The notes beneath the pieces were generated by a model that saw nothing but the letters and a program-made list of their open reading frames with translations, did no database searches and was not told the origin of the DNA. DNA of 64,000 nt, from assembly GCA_018380885.1 (NCBI GenBank), contig JAGZSY010000023.1, positions 14,698 to 78,697 of the forward strand. The letters are read 5' to 3'. A program made the position numbers and the translations under genes. Shown here piece after piece: positions 8,335 through 17,444 of this stretch; positions within the stretch are counted from its first letter, which is position 1, and the number at the start of each line of letters is the position of its first letter. This stretch comes from Enterocloster asparagiformis (GTDB lineage Bacteria; Bacillota; Clostridia; Lachnospirales; Lachnospiraceae).

Positions 8335-10200
8335 TTACCGAGACCGGTCCGCCAGGCCCTCCAGCCGCAGCACCTCAAACTCCTCCGCTTTCCCCTTCAG
8401 GCGGATTCCGCCCAGGGTGGAGGCCCGGATTCGGTCCCCCAGGGCCGCCGCCACGGCCCGGGAAATGTAGATCGTCCCGCCGGGAGCGTTGGACTCCAGC
8501 CGGGAGGCCGTGTTGACCGTGTCCCCGATGGCCGTGTAATCCATCCGGCTGCTGGCCCCGATGTTCCCCACTACCGCAGGCCCCACGTGTATTCCAATGC
8601 CAAAGGAAACGCTTCTCCCAAACCGCTCCTCCAGCTCCTTCCCCAGGCCAGCCGCGCCCTGCCTCATGTCCAGCGCGGCCCGGACGGCGTTCATCACGTA
8701 ATCCTCATCCGGCAGCGGCGCGCCCCAGAACGCCATTGTGGCGTCCCCAATAAACTTGTCCAGGGTTCCGCCGTTGCCCATGATGCAGGAGGCCGTCAGG
8801 GTCAGGTACCGGTTGAGGACCTCCACCACCTGGGGCGGCGTCAGCACCTCGGACATGGAGGTGAAGCCCCTGATGTCCACAAACAGCACGGCGATCTCGC
8901 ACAGGCGGCCTCCCAGCTCCAGCTGCCCCGTCCCCTGTTTCAATATCTCATCCACAATCTCAGGGGCCACATAGCGCTTAAATGTGGATGTAATCCTCCG
9001 CTTTTCCAGCGCGTTTTGCACATAGTTATCCCCAGCAGCGCCCAGAAACATGACCGTTATCCCCAGCGGCATCCACAGGACGTGGAATACCAGCCCCGCG
9101 CCGTAGGCCGCCCTGGCCGCCCACACACAGCCGCCGCACAGAAGTGCCCAGTAAACGGCGCAGGAGCGCAGCCGCCTGCGCTTAAACAGGGCCGCAGACA
9201 GGAGCATTAAGGCGAACAGAACCGCCGCCTGCAGCCGCCCGGAAACCTCCTGTTTGTAATTTTCTTCCAAAATCGCCTGGATGGCGTTCGCCTGGATTTC
9301 AACCCCGTACATGGGCGCCCCATGGCTGGCGGAGGTGATGTACTGGTCCTGCAGTCCCGCCGCATAGGGACCGATCAGCACGATCCTTCCCGCAAAATAG
9401 CCGGCTGGAACCGTTTCATCCAGCAAGTCCGCCACCGATATATATTCATAGTAATCCCCGGGCAGCCCGGTAAAATCCAGATACCAGAAGCCCTGTGCGT
9501 CTGTGGACGGTTCCTCCGGCAGCGGTTCCCCCTCCTGTTCCAGATACAGGCGGGCCGCGGCCAGGGCAAAGGAGGGAATTTCCCTGCCGTCCGGCAGGCT
9601 GAGCTTCAAAAGGGCCCTGCGCAAAACGCCGTCCCGGTCGTACATGGCGTTGATGTGCCCCTGCGCGGTCCCCGCCTTCAAAGCGGAGTACGGCTCCTCA
9701 TAGGACAGAATGGAAAAATCATCCCCCACCGCAGTGCCGTCCTCCCGGAAATCCACAGTCCGTCCAAACAGGGCGGCTCCGGCCGTCACCACATTTCCTC
9801 CCGCCGCCGCTTTCGCCAGCCGGCTGTCCTTTTTGGGATCCGTCTCCCCGGAATACAGCACGTCCAGGCCGATAACGGCCGGCCGCGTCTCCTCAGATTC
9901 GTTCAGGTATTCCAAAACGCGGGCCATGAGCTCCCGGTCCCACCCCTGAAACGGCCCCAGCGCTTCCAGCGCCCGCTCGTCGATTCCCACCACCGCGATT
10001 CTGGCGTCCGCAGTCCGCCTTTCCTGATAAAGCAGATCGCACATGGGAGCGTCCAGCCCATACAAAAGTCCTCCGGCCGCGGCTGTGACAAAAAGGGCGG
10101 CCGCAGCCGCCCATGGCAGATATTCTGCCGCTATGCGTTTCACAAAGGCGGCCGCCTCCTGATTCCCGTCCTGTCCAATCGCCCTGAACCAAGTTCCCAT
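8335..10200 (-). CDS. CHASE2-domain class III adenylate/guanylate cyclase
   Basis: 621 residues. One N-terminal membrane helix (about 32-52), an extracellular CHASE2 sensor domain (about 55-320), three closely spaced membrane helices (about 325-395), then a cytoplasmic class III cyclase domain (about 430-615). The two metal-binding aspartates are D442 (FVDIRGF) and D486 (FIGDATMAF). K482 and T556 (MDYTAIGDTVN) are the purine-selecting pair typical of class IIIb adenylate cyclases, so cAMP is the more likely product. CHASE2 is a known extracellular input module for cyclases and kinases. The gene lies between the CvpA-like and FecR genes. An upstream gene in the same series encodes a cNMP-binding phosphatase, the obvious receptor. 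Confidence 0.93.
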   Translation of the reverse strand: MGTWFRAIGQDGNQEAAAFVKRIAAEYLPWAAAAALFVTAAAGGLLYGLDAPMCDLLYQERRTADARIAVVGIDERALEALGPFQGWDRELMARVLEYLNESEETRPAVIGLDVLYSGETDPKKDSRLAKAAAGGNVVTAGAALFGRTVDFREDGTAVGDDFSILSYEEPYSALKAGTAQGHINAMYDRDGVLRRALLKLSLPDGREIPSFALAAARLYLEQEGEPLPEEPSTDAQGFWYLDFTGLPGDYYEYISVADLLDETVPAGYFAGRIVLIGPYAAGLQDQYITSASHGAPMYGVEIQANAIQAILEENYKQEVSGRLQAAVLFALMLLSAALFKRRRLRSCAVYWALLCGGCVWAARAAYGAGLVFHVLWMPLGITVMFLGAAGDNYVQNALEKRRITSTFKRYVAPEIVDEILKQGTGQLELGGRLCEIAVLFVDIRGFTSMSEVLTPPQVVEVLNRYLTLTASCIMGNGGTLDKFIGDATMAFWGAPLPDEDYVMNAVRAALDMRQGAAGLGKELEERFGRSVSFGIGIHVGPAVVGNIGASSRMDYTAIGDTVNTASRLESNAPGGTIYISRAVAAALGDRIRASTLGGIRLKGKAEEFEVLRLEGLADRSR

Positions 10201-10233
10201 GCCGCATTCCCTCCCGGCCGCCCTGTCCTGCGG

Positions 10234-10953
10234 CTAAAAACCGCTCTGCAAAAACGTCTCCACCATGTGATATACCTTTTTTGCCACCACCGTATGCCCG
10301 AGAACGTCCGGGCTTAAAAAACCTCCCCGGCCCGTGGCGGACGGCACGAAAAGAGTCAGCGCCGCCATCAGCCCCCACAGGGCCAGACCACCGATCACAA
10401 GTCCCGCCACCGCGCCTCCCAGCTTGTTGACAAGGCCGGCCACCGGGAGATTCTTTAAGCCGTCTATGGACGTAAACAGAATCATCATTGACAGCTGAAT
10501 GACCAGAAACAGCAGGATAAACACCAGCACATAGGCGATTCGCTCCGCCACCAGGCGGCTGGCCGTCTCCATAATATTGGTTCCCGTGCCGGTCATCCTG
10601 TCGATCAGAGTTCCCCAGCCTCTGGAAAACGAGAACTCCGGTATCCCCATAGATTTCAGCACCTCAACCACCTGCTGCTCCACCTCCGCTCCCGCCTGTC
10701 CCAGGGCCGACGTGACCTCGGCGACGGGATTGACCCCGCTGTCGGGGCTGTGCTCCATGCGCTCGCCGATCCACGGCAGGATAAACCGGGCAGCCACCAT
10801 ACCCTTCAGGTAAAACGCCCCCAGGTGCGCTCCCAAAAATCCCCCGACCAGCGTCACCAGCTTCCCAACGGTAAGAATCAATCCCCGGGCAGCCCCCCGC
10901 CCCGCAAAGGCGGCCAGCACCAGCACCGTTACAATATCCACCGCATAATTCAC
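10234..10953 (-). CDS. CvpA-family membrane protein
   Basis: 239 residues. The start is taken as GTG at 10953 because AAGGGGG lies 6 bp before it; a longer frame upstream has no ribosome binding site. The N-terminus NYAVDIVTVLVLAAFAGRGAARGLI followed by LVGGFLGAHLG matches CvpA (colicin V production) family membrane proteins, with about four membrane helices, the last pair near residues 145-210. Family members affect secretion, biofilm and envelope stress by an unknown mechanism. It sits 33 bp upstream of the cyclase gene and 37 bp downstream of the NHL gene. Confidence 0.75.
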   Translation of the reverse strand: MNYAVDIVTVLVLAAFAGRGAARGLILTVGKLVTLVGGFLGAHLGAFYLKGMVAARFILPWIGERMEHSPDSGVNPVAEVTSALGQAGAEVEQQVVEVLKSMGIPEFSFSRGWGTLIDRMTGTGTNIMETASRLVAERIAYVLVFILLFLVIQLSMMILFTSIDGLKNLPVAGLVNKLGGAVAGLVIGGLALWGLMAALTLFVPSATGRGGFLSPDVLGHTVVAKKVYHMVETFLQSGF

Positions 10954-10990
10954 AGGATTCCCCCTTTTTCGTCTGTGTGAAATAGCCGGC

Positions 10991-11956
10991 CTACAGTGAA
11001 AGAATGAAAAGCCTGCGGGAAAAGCGGTCGCACACATACAATCCCGCCTCCGTGGCCAGCAGGCCGGAGGGCGATATCAGCTCCATGCCCGGGTACTGCG
11101 TTTCATCCAACGGAATCGTGGAAACGTTCCCGTTTTCAATCCTGCGCACCGCACCGTTTCCGGTGTCCGACACATAGACCACACCTGCCCCGGAGACAGT
11201 GACATAGGTGGGCGATGAAAAACATGCCTGATCCAGACTGCCGTCCGCCTGCCCCTGCGTCCCCCCGGCAGCCCACGAGATGCTGCCGTTTTCCACCTTC
11301 AGCACCCTGTGATTCCCGGTATCCGCAACGTATAGGGCCCCCTCATGCCAGCACAGCCCTACCGGCCCGGACAGCCCGCGCAGATAGGTATCCACCATTC
11401 CGTCCGGCTTAAGACGCCGCACCACATCATTTCCCGTGTCCGCAATATACAGGTTTCCGGCATCGTCCGCCGCCAGCCCCGTGGGGTCTGAGAAAAGGGC
11501 TTTTCCGCCAATGTTGTCGGCATACCCTTTGACGCCCTTGCCCGCAAGGGTCCTGGATCCCTGGGCTCCAATGTAGCGGACGGCGTGGTTCCCGCGGTCG
11601 GATACCGCGTACCCATCCAGATACGGTACGATATCCCATGGGCTGTCCATGCGCATCTCCCCGCGCGTCCCGTCCCCATATCCGCCCACAGGCTCCCCGT
11701 AAATCCCCGCGGGCCCAGGTTTACCTGCGTAGACACTTTTTCCGCCGTCCCCAAGCTCCCAGACCACTTTACTGTAGCAGTCCGTCACAAGCAGGCTTCC
11801 ATCCGCTCCGGCGGCAACTGCCTGCGGACAAAACACGGGCTCGCCGGCCTCTGCCGCCGTCCCGCTAAAGGCGGTTCCAAGCGCCGCTGCCAGCACAAAC
11901 GCCGCCGCTTTTCTCCACCTGCGCCCCGGCATTTTTCCCATTCTACCCATTTTCAT
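10991..11956 (-). CDS. Secreted NHL-repeat beta-propeller protein
   Basis: 321 residues with a signal peptide (Arg-rich start, then AAAFVLAAALGTAFSGTAAEA). At least four NHL-type repeats are visible, marked by NLYIADTGNDVVRRL, ALYVADTGNHRVLKV, VVYVSDTGNGAVRRI and YAVSDRGNHAVRYI. NHL propellers bind proteins, RNA or carbohydrates. Being exported, this one is probably an extracellular binding or sensing part. Its start overlaps the upstream CPBP gene by 14 bp. MKMGRM offers in-frame alternative starts a few codons in. Confidence 0.83.
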   Translation of the reverse strand: MKMGRMGKMPGRRWRKAAAFVLAAALGTAFSGTAAEAGEPVFCPQAVAAGADGSLLVTDCYSKVVWELGDGGKSVYAGKPGPAGIYGEPVGGYGDGTRGEMRMDSPWDIVPYLDGYAVSDRGNHAVRYIGAQGSRTLAGKGVKGYADNIGGKALFSDPTGLAADDAGNLYIADTGNDVVRRLKPDGMVDTYLRGLSGPVGLCWHEGALYVADTGNHRVLKVENGSISWAAGGTQGQADGSLDQACFSSPTYVTVSGAGVVYVSDTGNGAVRRIENGNVSTIPLDETQYPGMELISPSGLLATEAGLYVCDRFSRRLFILSL

Positions 11957-12839
11957 GTCCGCATTTTCTCCTTCCTCCCGACGGCAGGTATTGCTTTAAA
12001 GCGCCCAGATGCAGCGGATAGCTTCGCAGGCACAAAAGCGCTGCCGACAACCCTATGGCTCCGTAGGCGGCGATCAGCACCGGCGAGGCGAATAAAATCC
12101 CGGAAATCGCAGGGCTGTTGTTCGCAATGGACAGCGGCACCGTCATCAGGTTGTAGCCGATATGCAGGGCGACCGCGTACACCGTATTGTCCTCCGCGAT
12201 GGAGACATGAGCCAAAAGAAGTCCCATAAACAGGGCGTAGGCGATCCACAGCGGGGTGCCGTGGCAGACCGCGAACAGGGCCGTGGTCAGAAGCACCGCT
12301 GTTTTGTCGCTCTCAAGGCCATTCATCAAACGCCCCAGCACATACCCTCTGAAAATCATCTCCTCCAGAACCGGAGCCAGAACGATCACAGACAATGCGG
12401 CCAGCAGCATATCCACCGCCCCGTAAATCTGGGAGGACATACTGTGATAAGGCCCGATGAGAAAGCGCGGAAACGGAATCACCGTGAGCAGGCCGGACAT
12501 AAACAGGCTGAAGCCCACACCGGCTCCCGCCAGCAGCAGCACTTTTCGCAGATCGGTCTGACGCCAGCACATGTTTGTCTCCTCCCAGACAGAGCTGCCT
12601 CTCTTTTTACATCGCCTGTGGAGAATGTAAAATGTGACGGCCAGCCCCAGGGTGCGGTAAAACTGCCCGCTTTTTAATATAAAGTATTCCGGTTGTTCCT
12701 TCAGCCCGTAAAAAAACATGGCGATTGTGGAGATCGCGGGCGGCAGGAGAAGATAGAGAAGCATGGGCCTGACCGCATACCAGACGATTCCTGTATTGAT
12801 CCATATTTTTTGCTGTGCCGTCATATTTTTGTCTTCCAT
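11943..12839 (-). CDS. CPBP-family intramembrane metalloprotease
   Basis: 298 residues with about eight membrane helices. The three CPBP (CAAX protease/Abi) motifs are present: EEMIFRGYVLGRL near residue 160 (EExxxR), FAVCHGTPLWIAYALFMGLLLA (FxxxH) and LHIGYNLM (HxxxN/D). Family members cleave or protect membrane peptides. The start is the ATG at 12839; a second ATG five codons later is possible. It lies 25 bp after the STAS gene and overlaps the NHL gene. Confidence 0.88.
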   Translation of the reverse strand: MEDKNMTAQQKIWINTGIVWYAVRPMLLYLLLPPAISTIAMFFYGLKEQPEYFILKSGQFYRTLGLAVTFYILHRRCKKRGSSVWEETNMCWRQTDLRKVLLLAGAGVGFSLFMSGLLTVIPFPRFLIGPYHSMSSQIYGAVDMLLAALSVIVLAPVLEEMIFRGYVLGRLMNGLESDKTAVLLTTALFAVCHGTPLWIAYALFMGLLLAHVSIAEDNTVYAVALHIGYNLMTVPLSIANNSPAISGILFASPVLIAAYGAIGLSAALLCLRSYPLHLGALKQYLPSGGRRKCGHENG

Positions 12840-12864
12840 ACGTCCTCTTTTCCGCCGCGCCGGA

Positions 12865-13137
12865 TTACTCGATGGTCAGCACGCCCACAAACCCTGTCAC
12901 CTCAAATATTTCCAATATCTGGGGCTTCACGTTGATCAGCACCATATTGCGGCCTTTGGCGTTTATCTTCTTCTGCACAGAGGCAAACACCCGCAGCCCC
13001 ACCGAGCTGATGTAAGTCGTGTCCTCCATATTTACCACGATGTCCTCCCCGGTCTGTTCCAGCACTTCCTTAAGCTGTGCCTCCAGCCGGGGAGCCTGGG
13101 TCACGCTGATCTTTGCCTCTGTCCTTATCTCCGCCAT
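12865..13137 (-). CDS. STAS-domain anti-sigma factor antagonist
   Basis: 90 residues, a single STAS domain of SpoIIAA/RsbV type. The segment DIVVNMEDTTYISSVGLRVF carries the phosphorylation loop. S45 aligns with Ser58 of SpoIIAA, and the preceding Asp is replaced by Ser44, as in many STAS proteins. In known systems a GHKL kinase phosphorylates this Ser and a PP2C phosphatase removes it. The gene directly downstream of the phosphatase/GHKL fusion (13202-14818) fits that pairing. No sigma factor gene is in the window, so the partner released by this switch is unknown. Confidence 0.9.
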   Translation of the reverse strand: MAEIRTEAKISVTQAPRLEAQLKEVLEQTGEDIVVNMEDTTYISSVGLRVFASVQKKINAKGRNMVLINVKPQILEIFEVTGFVGVLTIE

Positions 13138-13179
13138 ATTTCCCTCGATTCCGCCGATTTACGGCATATTCCTGTCTGT

Positions 13180-13213
13180 GACCCGCGACGGCTTCATGCC
13201 CTCACCGCGGGTC
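13180..13213 (-). repeat. Hairpin between phosphatase and STAS genes
   Basis: 8-bp perfect inverted repeat GACCCGCG/CGCGGGTC overlapping the phosphatase stop codon, in the longest gap (64 bp) of the 20-gene series. No T-run follows, so it is more likely an RNA processing or stability element than a terminator. Confidence 0.4.
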
Positions 13214-14818
13214 GATATTCTTTCTCAACGTCAGGATGTTAAACCCATCCCTGTACGCATAGTCCACTTCATCCACAAATTGTTTCACCATATAGATTCC
13301 CAGCCCGCCCACCGGCCTTGATTCCAGCGGGAGCTTTAAGTCCGGGTTCGCCTTAGCCAGAGGGTTGAAGGGTTTACCCCGGTCCCTAAACTGCAGCGTC
13401 AGGATTCCCGATCCCTGATCCACGAAGCAGTTCAGCCTCAGCTCCCCGCCATCTTTTCCGTACGCGTAGCTGGCCACATTGGTGAATATCTCCTCCAGCG
13501 CAATTTCCAGCTTGGCCGGCATACCGCCGTACCCGCAGTCCGCCAGATAGCGCTCTACCTCCCGAATCAGGCTTTCCATATACTGCATCCGGGCCGGAAC
13601 CGTCTTTTCCAGCGCGTTTTTCTCCGGAACGCCGTCCATACCGCCGACCCAGATATTGAGCATGGTGATATCGTCCGACTGCTCCGCTCCGTCCGTAAAT
13701 CGTTTCAGATTCCCGTGCAAATCCTCCACCACCGCTCCGGGGTTTCCCCTGTCTGTCAGCCGGTTTAACGCGTCCGCCAGCCCCTGATCCCCCAGCTGCT
13801 TCTCGTCCCGGTTCTCCGCTTCCGTCACCCCGTCGGTGTACAAAAACAGACTCTCCACCTGCTTTATATCCAGGCTCTCCTCCGTATAGCTTCTGTTTTC
13901 CCACAGCCCGAACACCAGGTTTGAACGGCATGAAAGCCGGGCAAAGGGCTGCCCCCGCAGGGCGATATACGGCCGGTTGTGGCCCGCGTTTACATAGGTG
14001 AAAATTCCGGTGTCCGCGTCCAGGACTCCGATAAACGCCGTCACAAACATTTCCTCCGGATTGTCCCGGCAGAGCTGGTTGTTGACCCTGTACGCCAGCT
14101 CCCCAAGGGGCATGTCCAGCATCCCGTAATTTTTAATATGGATTTTCGCCATTGCCATGAAAAGGGCCGCGGGAACGCCTTTTCCCGAAACGTCGGCTAT
14201 GACGAAGCAGCTCTTTTTTTCTGAAATCTGGAAAACGTCATAGAAGTCCCCGCCCACCTCCTTGGCCGGTTCCATCAGCGCGGCCAGGCGAATCCTCATC
14301 TGCCGCTCCGTTTCCGAAAAATCCCGGCGCAGCAAACCATTTTGAATGCGGGCGGCGATCTCCAGCTCCGAGCGGAGCCTGGCCTGCTCCTGAACCAGGC
14401 TGGTAGTCCGCCTGTACGCCAAATCCAGCAGCGCGCCGTACAGCTTGCGGTTTATCTCCGCCGCTTTTTCAAACTGATTCTTTGTAAGGCGGGCGCACAC
14501 GGCCTCTGTGGACGCCCGCACCGTGGCTCCCCGGGGTTCCCCCCGCAGCAGAGCCATCTCTCCGATAATGCTCCCCCGCTCCATGGGGGTGTTGATCTGC
14601 CTTCCGCCGCCGTCCAGCACCAGGGCGGTCCCCTCCAGAAGGATATACATTCCGTCGTCCCCCGGACGCCCGCAGGTGACGATGTCCTCGCCCGGCTGAA
14701 AATGCACTTCCTCCATGGACTCCAGGAGAAGCCGGCTGTCCTCCTTAAGCCCTTCTCTGCCGCTGCCCGGAAACAGCTCGCCCACCGTTTCCAGGCTCAT
14801 CAGCTTACAGATATCCAT
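13202..14818 (-). CDS. cNMP-binding / PP2C (SpoIIE-type) phosphatase / GHKL ATPase fusion
   Basis: 538 residues; the ATG at 14818 is chosen because GGAGGAG precedes it. Domains: a cyclic-nucleotide-binding fold (about 20-130) whose phosphate cassette reads GEMALLRGEPRGATV, close to the cAMP-binding consensus including the key Arg; a coiled-coil linker; a SpoIIE/RsbU PP2C phosphatase (about 175-370; KEVGGDFYDVF, DVSGKGVPAALFM, YTDGVTEA, SDDITML); and a C-terminal GHKL ATPase like SpoIIAB/RsbW (about 400-530; ALEEIFTNVASYAY, GGLGIYMVKQFVDE). One protein thus carries both the kinase-like and phosphatase activities of a partner-switching system under a cyclic nucleotide sensor. The STAS gene follows. 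The likely ligand source is the cyclase encoded downstream. Confidence 0.9.
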   Translation of the reverse strand: MDICKLMSLETVGELFPGSGREGLKEDSRLLLESMEEVHFQPGEDIVTCGRPGDDGMYILLEGTALVLDGGGRQINTPMERGSIIGEMALLRGEPRGATVRASTEAVCARLTKNQFEKAAEINRKLYGALLDLAYRRTTSLVQEQARLRSELEIAARIQNGLLRRDFSETERQMRIRLAALMEPAKEVGGDFYDVFQISEKKSCFVIADVSGKGVPAALFMAMAKIHIKNYGMLDMPLGELAYRVNNQLCRDNPEEMFVTAFIGVLDADTGIFTYVNAGHNRPYIALRGQPFARLSCRSNLVFGLWENRSYTEESLDIKQVESLFLYTDGVTEAENRDEKQLGDQGLADALNRLTDRGNPGAVVEDLHGNLKRFTDGAEQSDDITMLNIWVGGMDGVPEKNALEKTVPARMQYMESLIREVERYLADCGYGGMPAKLEIALEEIFTNVASYAYGKDGGELRLNCFVDQGSGILTLQFRDRGKPFNPLAKANPDLKLPLESRPVGGLGIYMVKQFVDEVDYAYRDGFNILTLRKNIDPR

Positions 14819-14858
14819 ACGCTCCTCCTCCCTTCTCCCCGCGGTTGAAGGCGCCTTC

Positions 14859-15623
14859 TCAGGGCCGGATAAAGAACTTACCGTACCCATCCCCGGCCTC
14901 ATAGGTCACAGTGCAATCGCCTGCCTGCACCGGGGTGACGCGGTTTATGCCATAGGTGTTCTGTCCCTGCCAGGCGCTGTAAATAGCCTCCTCCAGCACA
15001 TCCGGCGTGGAGCTGACAGCGGCGGTCATGGCCTTAAACACCCCGTAGTTGTACTCCGCGTAACGGTTATCCCCCGCCCCGCTTCGATCCAGCCGGATAC
15101 GCAGATCCAGCCGGTAGCCGTTATTCTGGTAATCCTTGTACAGCCCTATGTATCTCACATCCCCCTGGGCGGACAGATACTCGATCATGTCCTCGGATAC
15201 AGACAGCTTTCTGGTTGCTCCAAAGGCGGCGCTGACGGCTTTTCCCAGGTTTGCCATCGCCTCCGCGTTCTCTCCCCACGATGTTCCCAGAACATCCGGT
15301 GAGGCGAAGCGGACCGGAACTGAAAATTTCTGCCCCAGTATGTCCCGCTCCACCTTATACCAGGCCCCGCTTTCGTCCACGCGGTATCCGTCCGGGGTGA
15401 TCTCGTTCATGGCGCAGTGGCCGTCCTCGTAAAGATAGTAATATTGGCCGTTCACCAAAATCCAGCCGGTCAGCATGTTTCCGCTTGTATCATAGTAGTA
15501 CCACTGCCCGTTATCCTGCCTCCAGCTCCCGGCAGTTCCAGGCCCGGCGCCCAAAGCCGCATTTGGCAGAGCCAGGCAGAGAGCGGCGGCCAATACCGCC
15601 GGACACAATCTCTTTCGCAGCAT
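14859..15623 (-). CDS. Secreted protein with cell-wall-binding (choline-binding-like) repeats
   Basis: 254 residues. The signal peptide is MLRKRLCPAVLAAALCLALP and following, with cleavage near ALGAG. Residues about 30-85 hold two to three aromatic repeats of the cell-wall-binding type (GSWRQDNGQWYYYDTSGNMLTGWI, then GQYYYLYEDG, then AWYKVE). The C-terminal 170 residues are an unrecognised alpha/beta domain. Its gene starts 11 bp after the kinase-like gene, joining the secretion genes to the signalling genes. It probably sits on the cell wall near the secretion machine. Confidence 0.8.
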   Translation of the reverse strand: MLRKRLCPAVLAAALCLALPNAALGAGPGTAGSWRQDNGQWYYYDTSGNMLTGWILVNGQYYYLYEDGHCAMNEITPDGYRVDESGAWYKVERDILGQKFSVPVRFASPDVLGTSWGENAEAMANLGKAVSAAFGATRKLSVSEDMIEYLSAQGDVRYIGLYKDYQNNGYRLDLRIRLDRSGAGDNRYAEYNYGVFKAMTAAVSSTPDVLEEAIYSAWQGQNTYGINRVTPVQAGDCTVTYEAGDGYGKFFIRP

Positions 15624-15634
15624 ATGTACCTCCC

Positions 15635-17419
15635 TTACATTCCCCGTCCCTTGTTCGCGCGGTGTCCTCCGATCACAAACTTCGGCTCTGTTTTGGCCGG
15701 TGCCTTGTCCGTGAGGCCGGAAGCGCTGTTTTCCCTGGCGGCGGGCTTAATCTCAGGTTTATCCTCGTGTTTAGCCTCAGGTTTGGCCTCAGACTTGGCC
15801 TCAGGTTTGGACGCCTCCTTTTCCTCGTTCATCATCTCGTCCAGAGAGAGCTCCTTTTTGGTGTTCTCGGGGGCGTTTTCTTCCTTTTCCTGAGAGACGG
15901 GCGCGGACTCCTTCTCATCATCAATTACATATTTCTTTCTCTTGTCAAAGTCCGATTTGATTTTCCCCAAGTATCTGTAACGATCCGACATCTCCGCACT
16001 TGTCTCAAGATTCCAGTCTCCCGGCTGCATCAATCTTGCATTTTTCAGCTGATCCTTTACAGCATTAAAACGCTGGTCCAATGCGCCGATCTCATTGGGA
16101 CTTAAGATATCTCCAAATGTGTATTCAAGCGTTGGCCGATCAACCCGCCGTATGTTCGCCGCCAAATCCGCATCAACCATTGTGATATCGGTCACCATGA
16201 CGGAATCCCCTATCGAATTGCCGGTTTTATTTCCAAACGCCGCGTCATTGTCAATCCCCTGTATCCCGATCAGCTTTGGTTTTCCCCCCGCCTCTTCGCC
16301 GAACTGGTAAAACATATTGCTGGTGTTGCGGTCTGTTTGGCCCGCCAAATAATCGATCACCTCGAGACTGGTTACCTGCCTCTGCAGATTAGGATCCGAA
16401 AAATCATCTGCTTTTGCGAATTTTTGAATATGGTCTTGATTTGTTGAATTATAATCAATCCCTTTGGCCCCGTCCATCATCACCCCTTCCCTGGTCTCCG
16501 TGCCGTTCTTTAAGCGGACCTTCTCCGACTTTGCCAACAGATTATCGTCTCCGAGCAGTTCCGCAAGTCTGGTGGAAGCGACGTTTCTTACTGGCAGATT
16601 GGCCCCTGCTTCCACTCCCCCCTGATCTTTTACCTTCCAGAGGATATTGCCAAATCTGCCGACCTCTTTTCCATCTGTTAAAAATTCATCTCTTGCCTCC
16701 TGCGACATATTATTCCATCCGATTGCACTCATGATTGATGGATCCTCTTCTATATCTTTCCTATAAGACTCATTAAAATCTTTATACTGAAGTGATGATG
16801 ACGCGCTGCCCTCCAGGGACGCATTCCCCCCAAGCGCTGCAAGATTCTGATACACCGCTTTTACCTGGGGATGATTCGCCGCATTCGCCCGCTTTGTGTA
16901 GAACTCTTCCGGGCTTAACAGCGTTTGATTGTCCGTGAAAAATCCCACCTTATCGCCCATGGGCACGACATTTCGCGTATTGCTTCCCGCTCCCACCGTC
17001 TGCAGCTCCATCCCCGTAACGTCGATTTCCCGGATTCTCTGCTCCGCCAGCACATCGCCCCATGTGGCTCCAAAATTTTCAAACTTGGTGGAGGGACTTC
17101 TCATTGCGTTTATTCCTTCCACCTCCTGCTGCTGCAGGCGGTAAACCGTACCCACGATCCCCAGACGCTCCTTGCCTCTGCCCGTCCGGGCCCCTTCCCT
17201 GGTCTTTAAGTACTTGTCACACGCCTCGCCCAGGCGCGCATGGGCTTCTACCATTTGATCGGTGCCTTCGAATACCCTCTTTTCCTTACAGTCCACCACG
17301 TCCTGAAGCGCGTTTACAACCGCTTTATACTCCTTCGATGCCTTAAAGTAGCTTTGGCGCATGCTCCGGCGCATCCGATCCAGCTGTTCGCTAAAATTTA
17401 CATTACCATTGTTTGCCAT
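15635..17419 (-). CDS. Putative atypical (PI4K/HipA-like) kinase, candidate secreted effector
   Basis: 594 residues, no signal peptide and no membrane helix. I do not recognise it as a named family, but the centre has the layout of PI3/PI4-kinase-like folds: GNILWKVKD (possible ATP Lys, about 255), VASTRLAELLG, EGVMMDGAKG, then a catalytic-loop pattern D363-R-N-x-x-N368 (QTDRNTSNMF) and a metal-binding pattern GIDND (D390/D392) followed by AAFG. Type II PI4-kinases carry TDRxxxN and IDNGLAF in the same order. The N-terminal 150 residues are helical. The last 80 are a Lys/Glu/Ala/Pro tail with repeated EAKxEAKPEAK units. AAGGAGG precedes the ATG. The gene is embedded between secretion-system genes, so export as an effector is a reasonable hypothesis. 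Confidence 0.6.
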   Translation of the reverse strand: MANNGNVNFSEQLDRMRRSMRQSYFKASKEYKAVVNALQDVVDCKEKRVFEGTDQMVEAHARLGEACDKYLKTREGARTGRGKERLGIVGTVYRLQQQEVEGINAMRSPSTKFENFGATWGDVLAEQRIREIDVTGMELQTVGAGSNTRNVVPMGDKVGFFTDNQTLLSPEEFYTKRANAANHPQVKAVYQNLAALGGNASLEGSASSSLQYKDFNESYRKDIEEDPSIMSAIGWNNMSQEARDEFLTDGKEVGRFGNILWKVKDQGGVEAGANLPVRNVASTRLAELLGDDNLLAKSEKVRLKNGTETREGVMMDGAKGIDYNSTNQDHIQKFAKADDFSDPNLQRQVTSLEVIDYLAGQTDRNTSNMFYQFGEEAGGKPKLIGIQGIDNDAAFGNKTGNSIGDSVMVTDITMVDADLAANIRRVDRPTLEYTFGDILSPNEIGALDQRFNAVKDQLKNARLMQPGDWNLETSAEMSDRYRYLGKIKSDFDKRKKYVIDDEKESAPVSQEKEENAPENTKKELSLDEMMNEEKEASKPEAKSEAKPEAKHEDKPEIKPAARENSASGLTDKAPAKTEPKFVIGGHRANKGRGM

Positions 17420-17444
17420 AATGTTCCTCCTTGTTTTCTATGCA

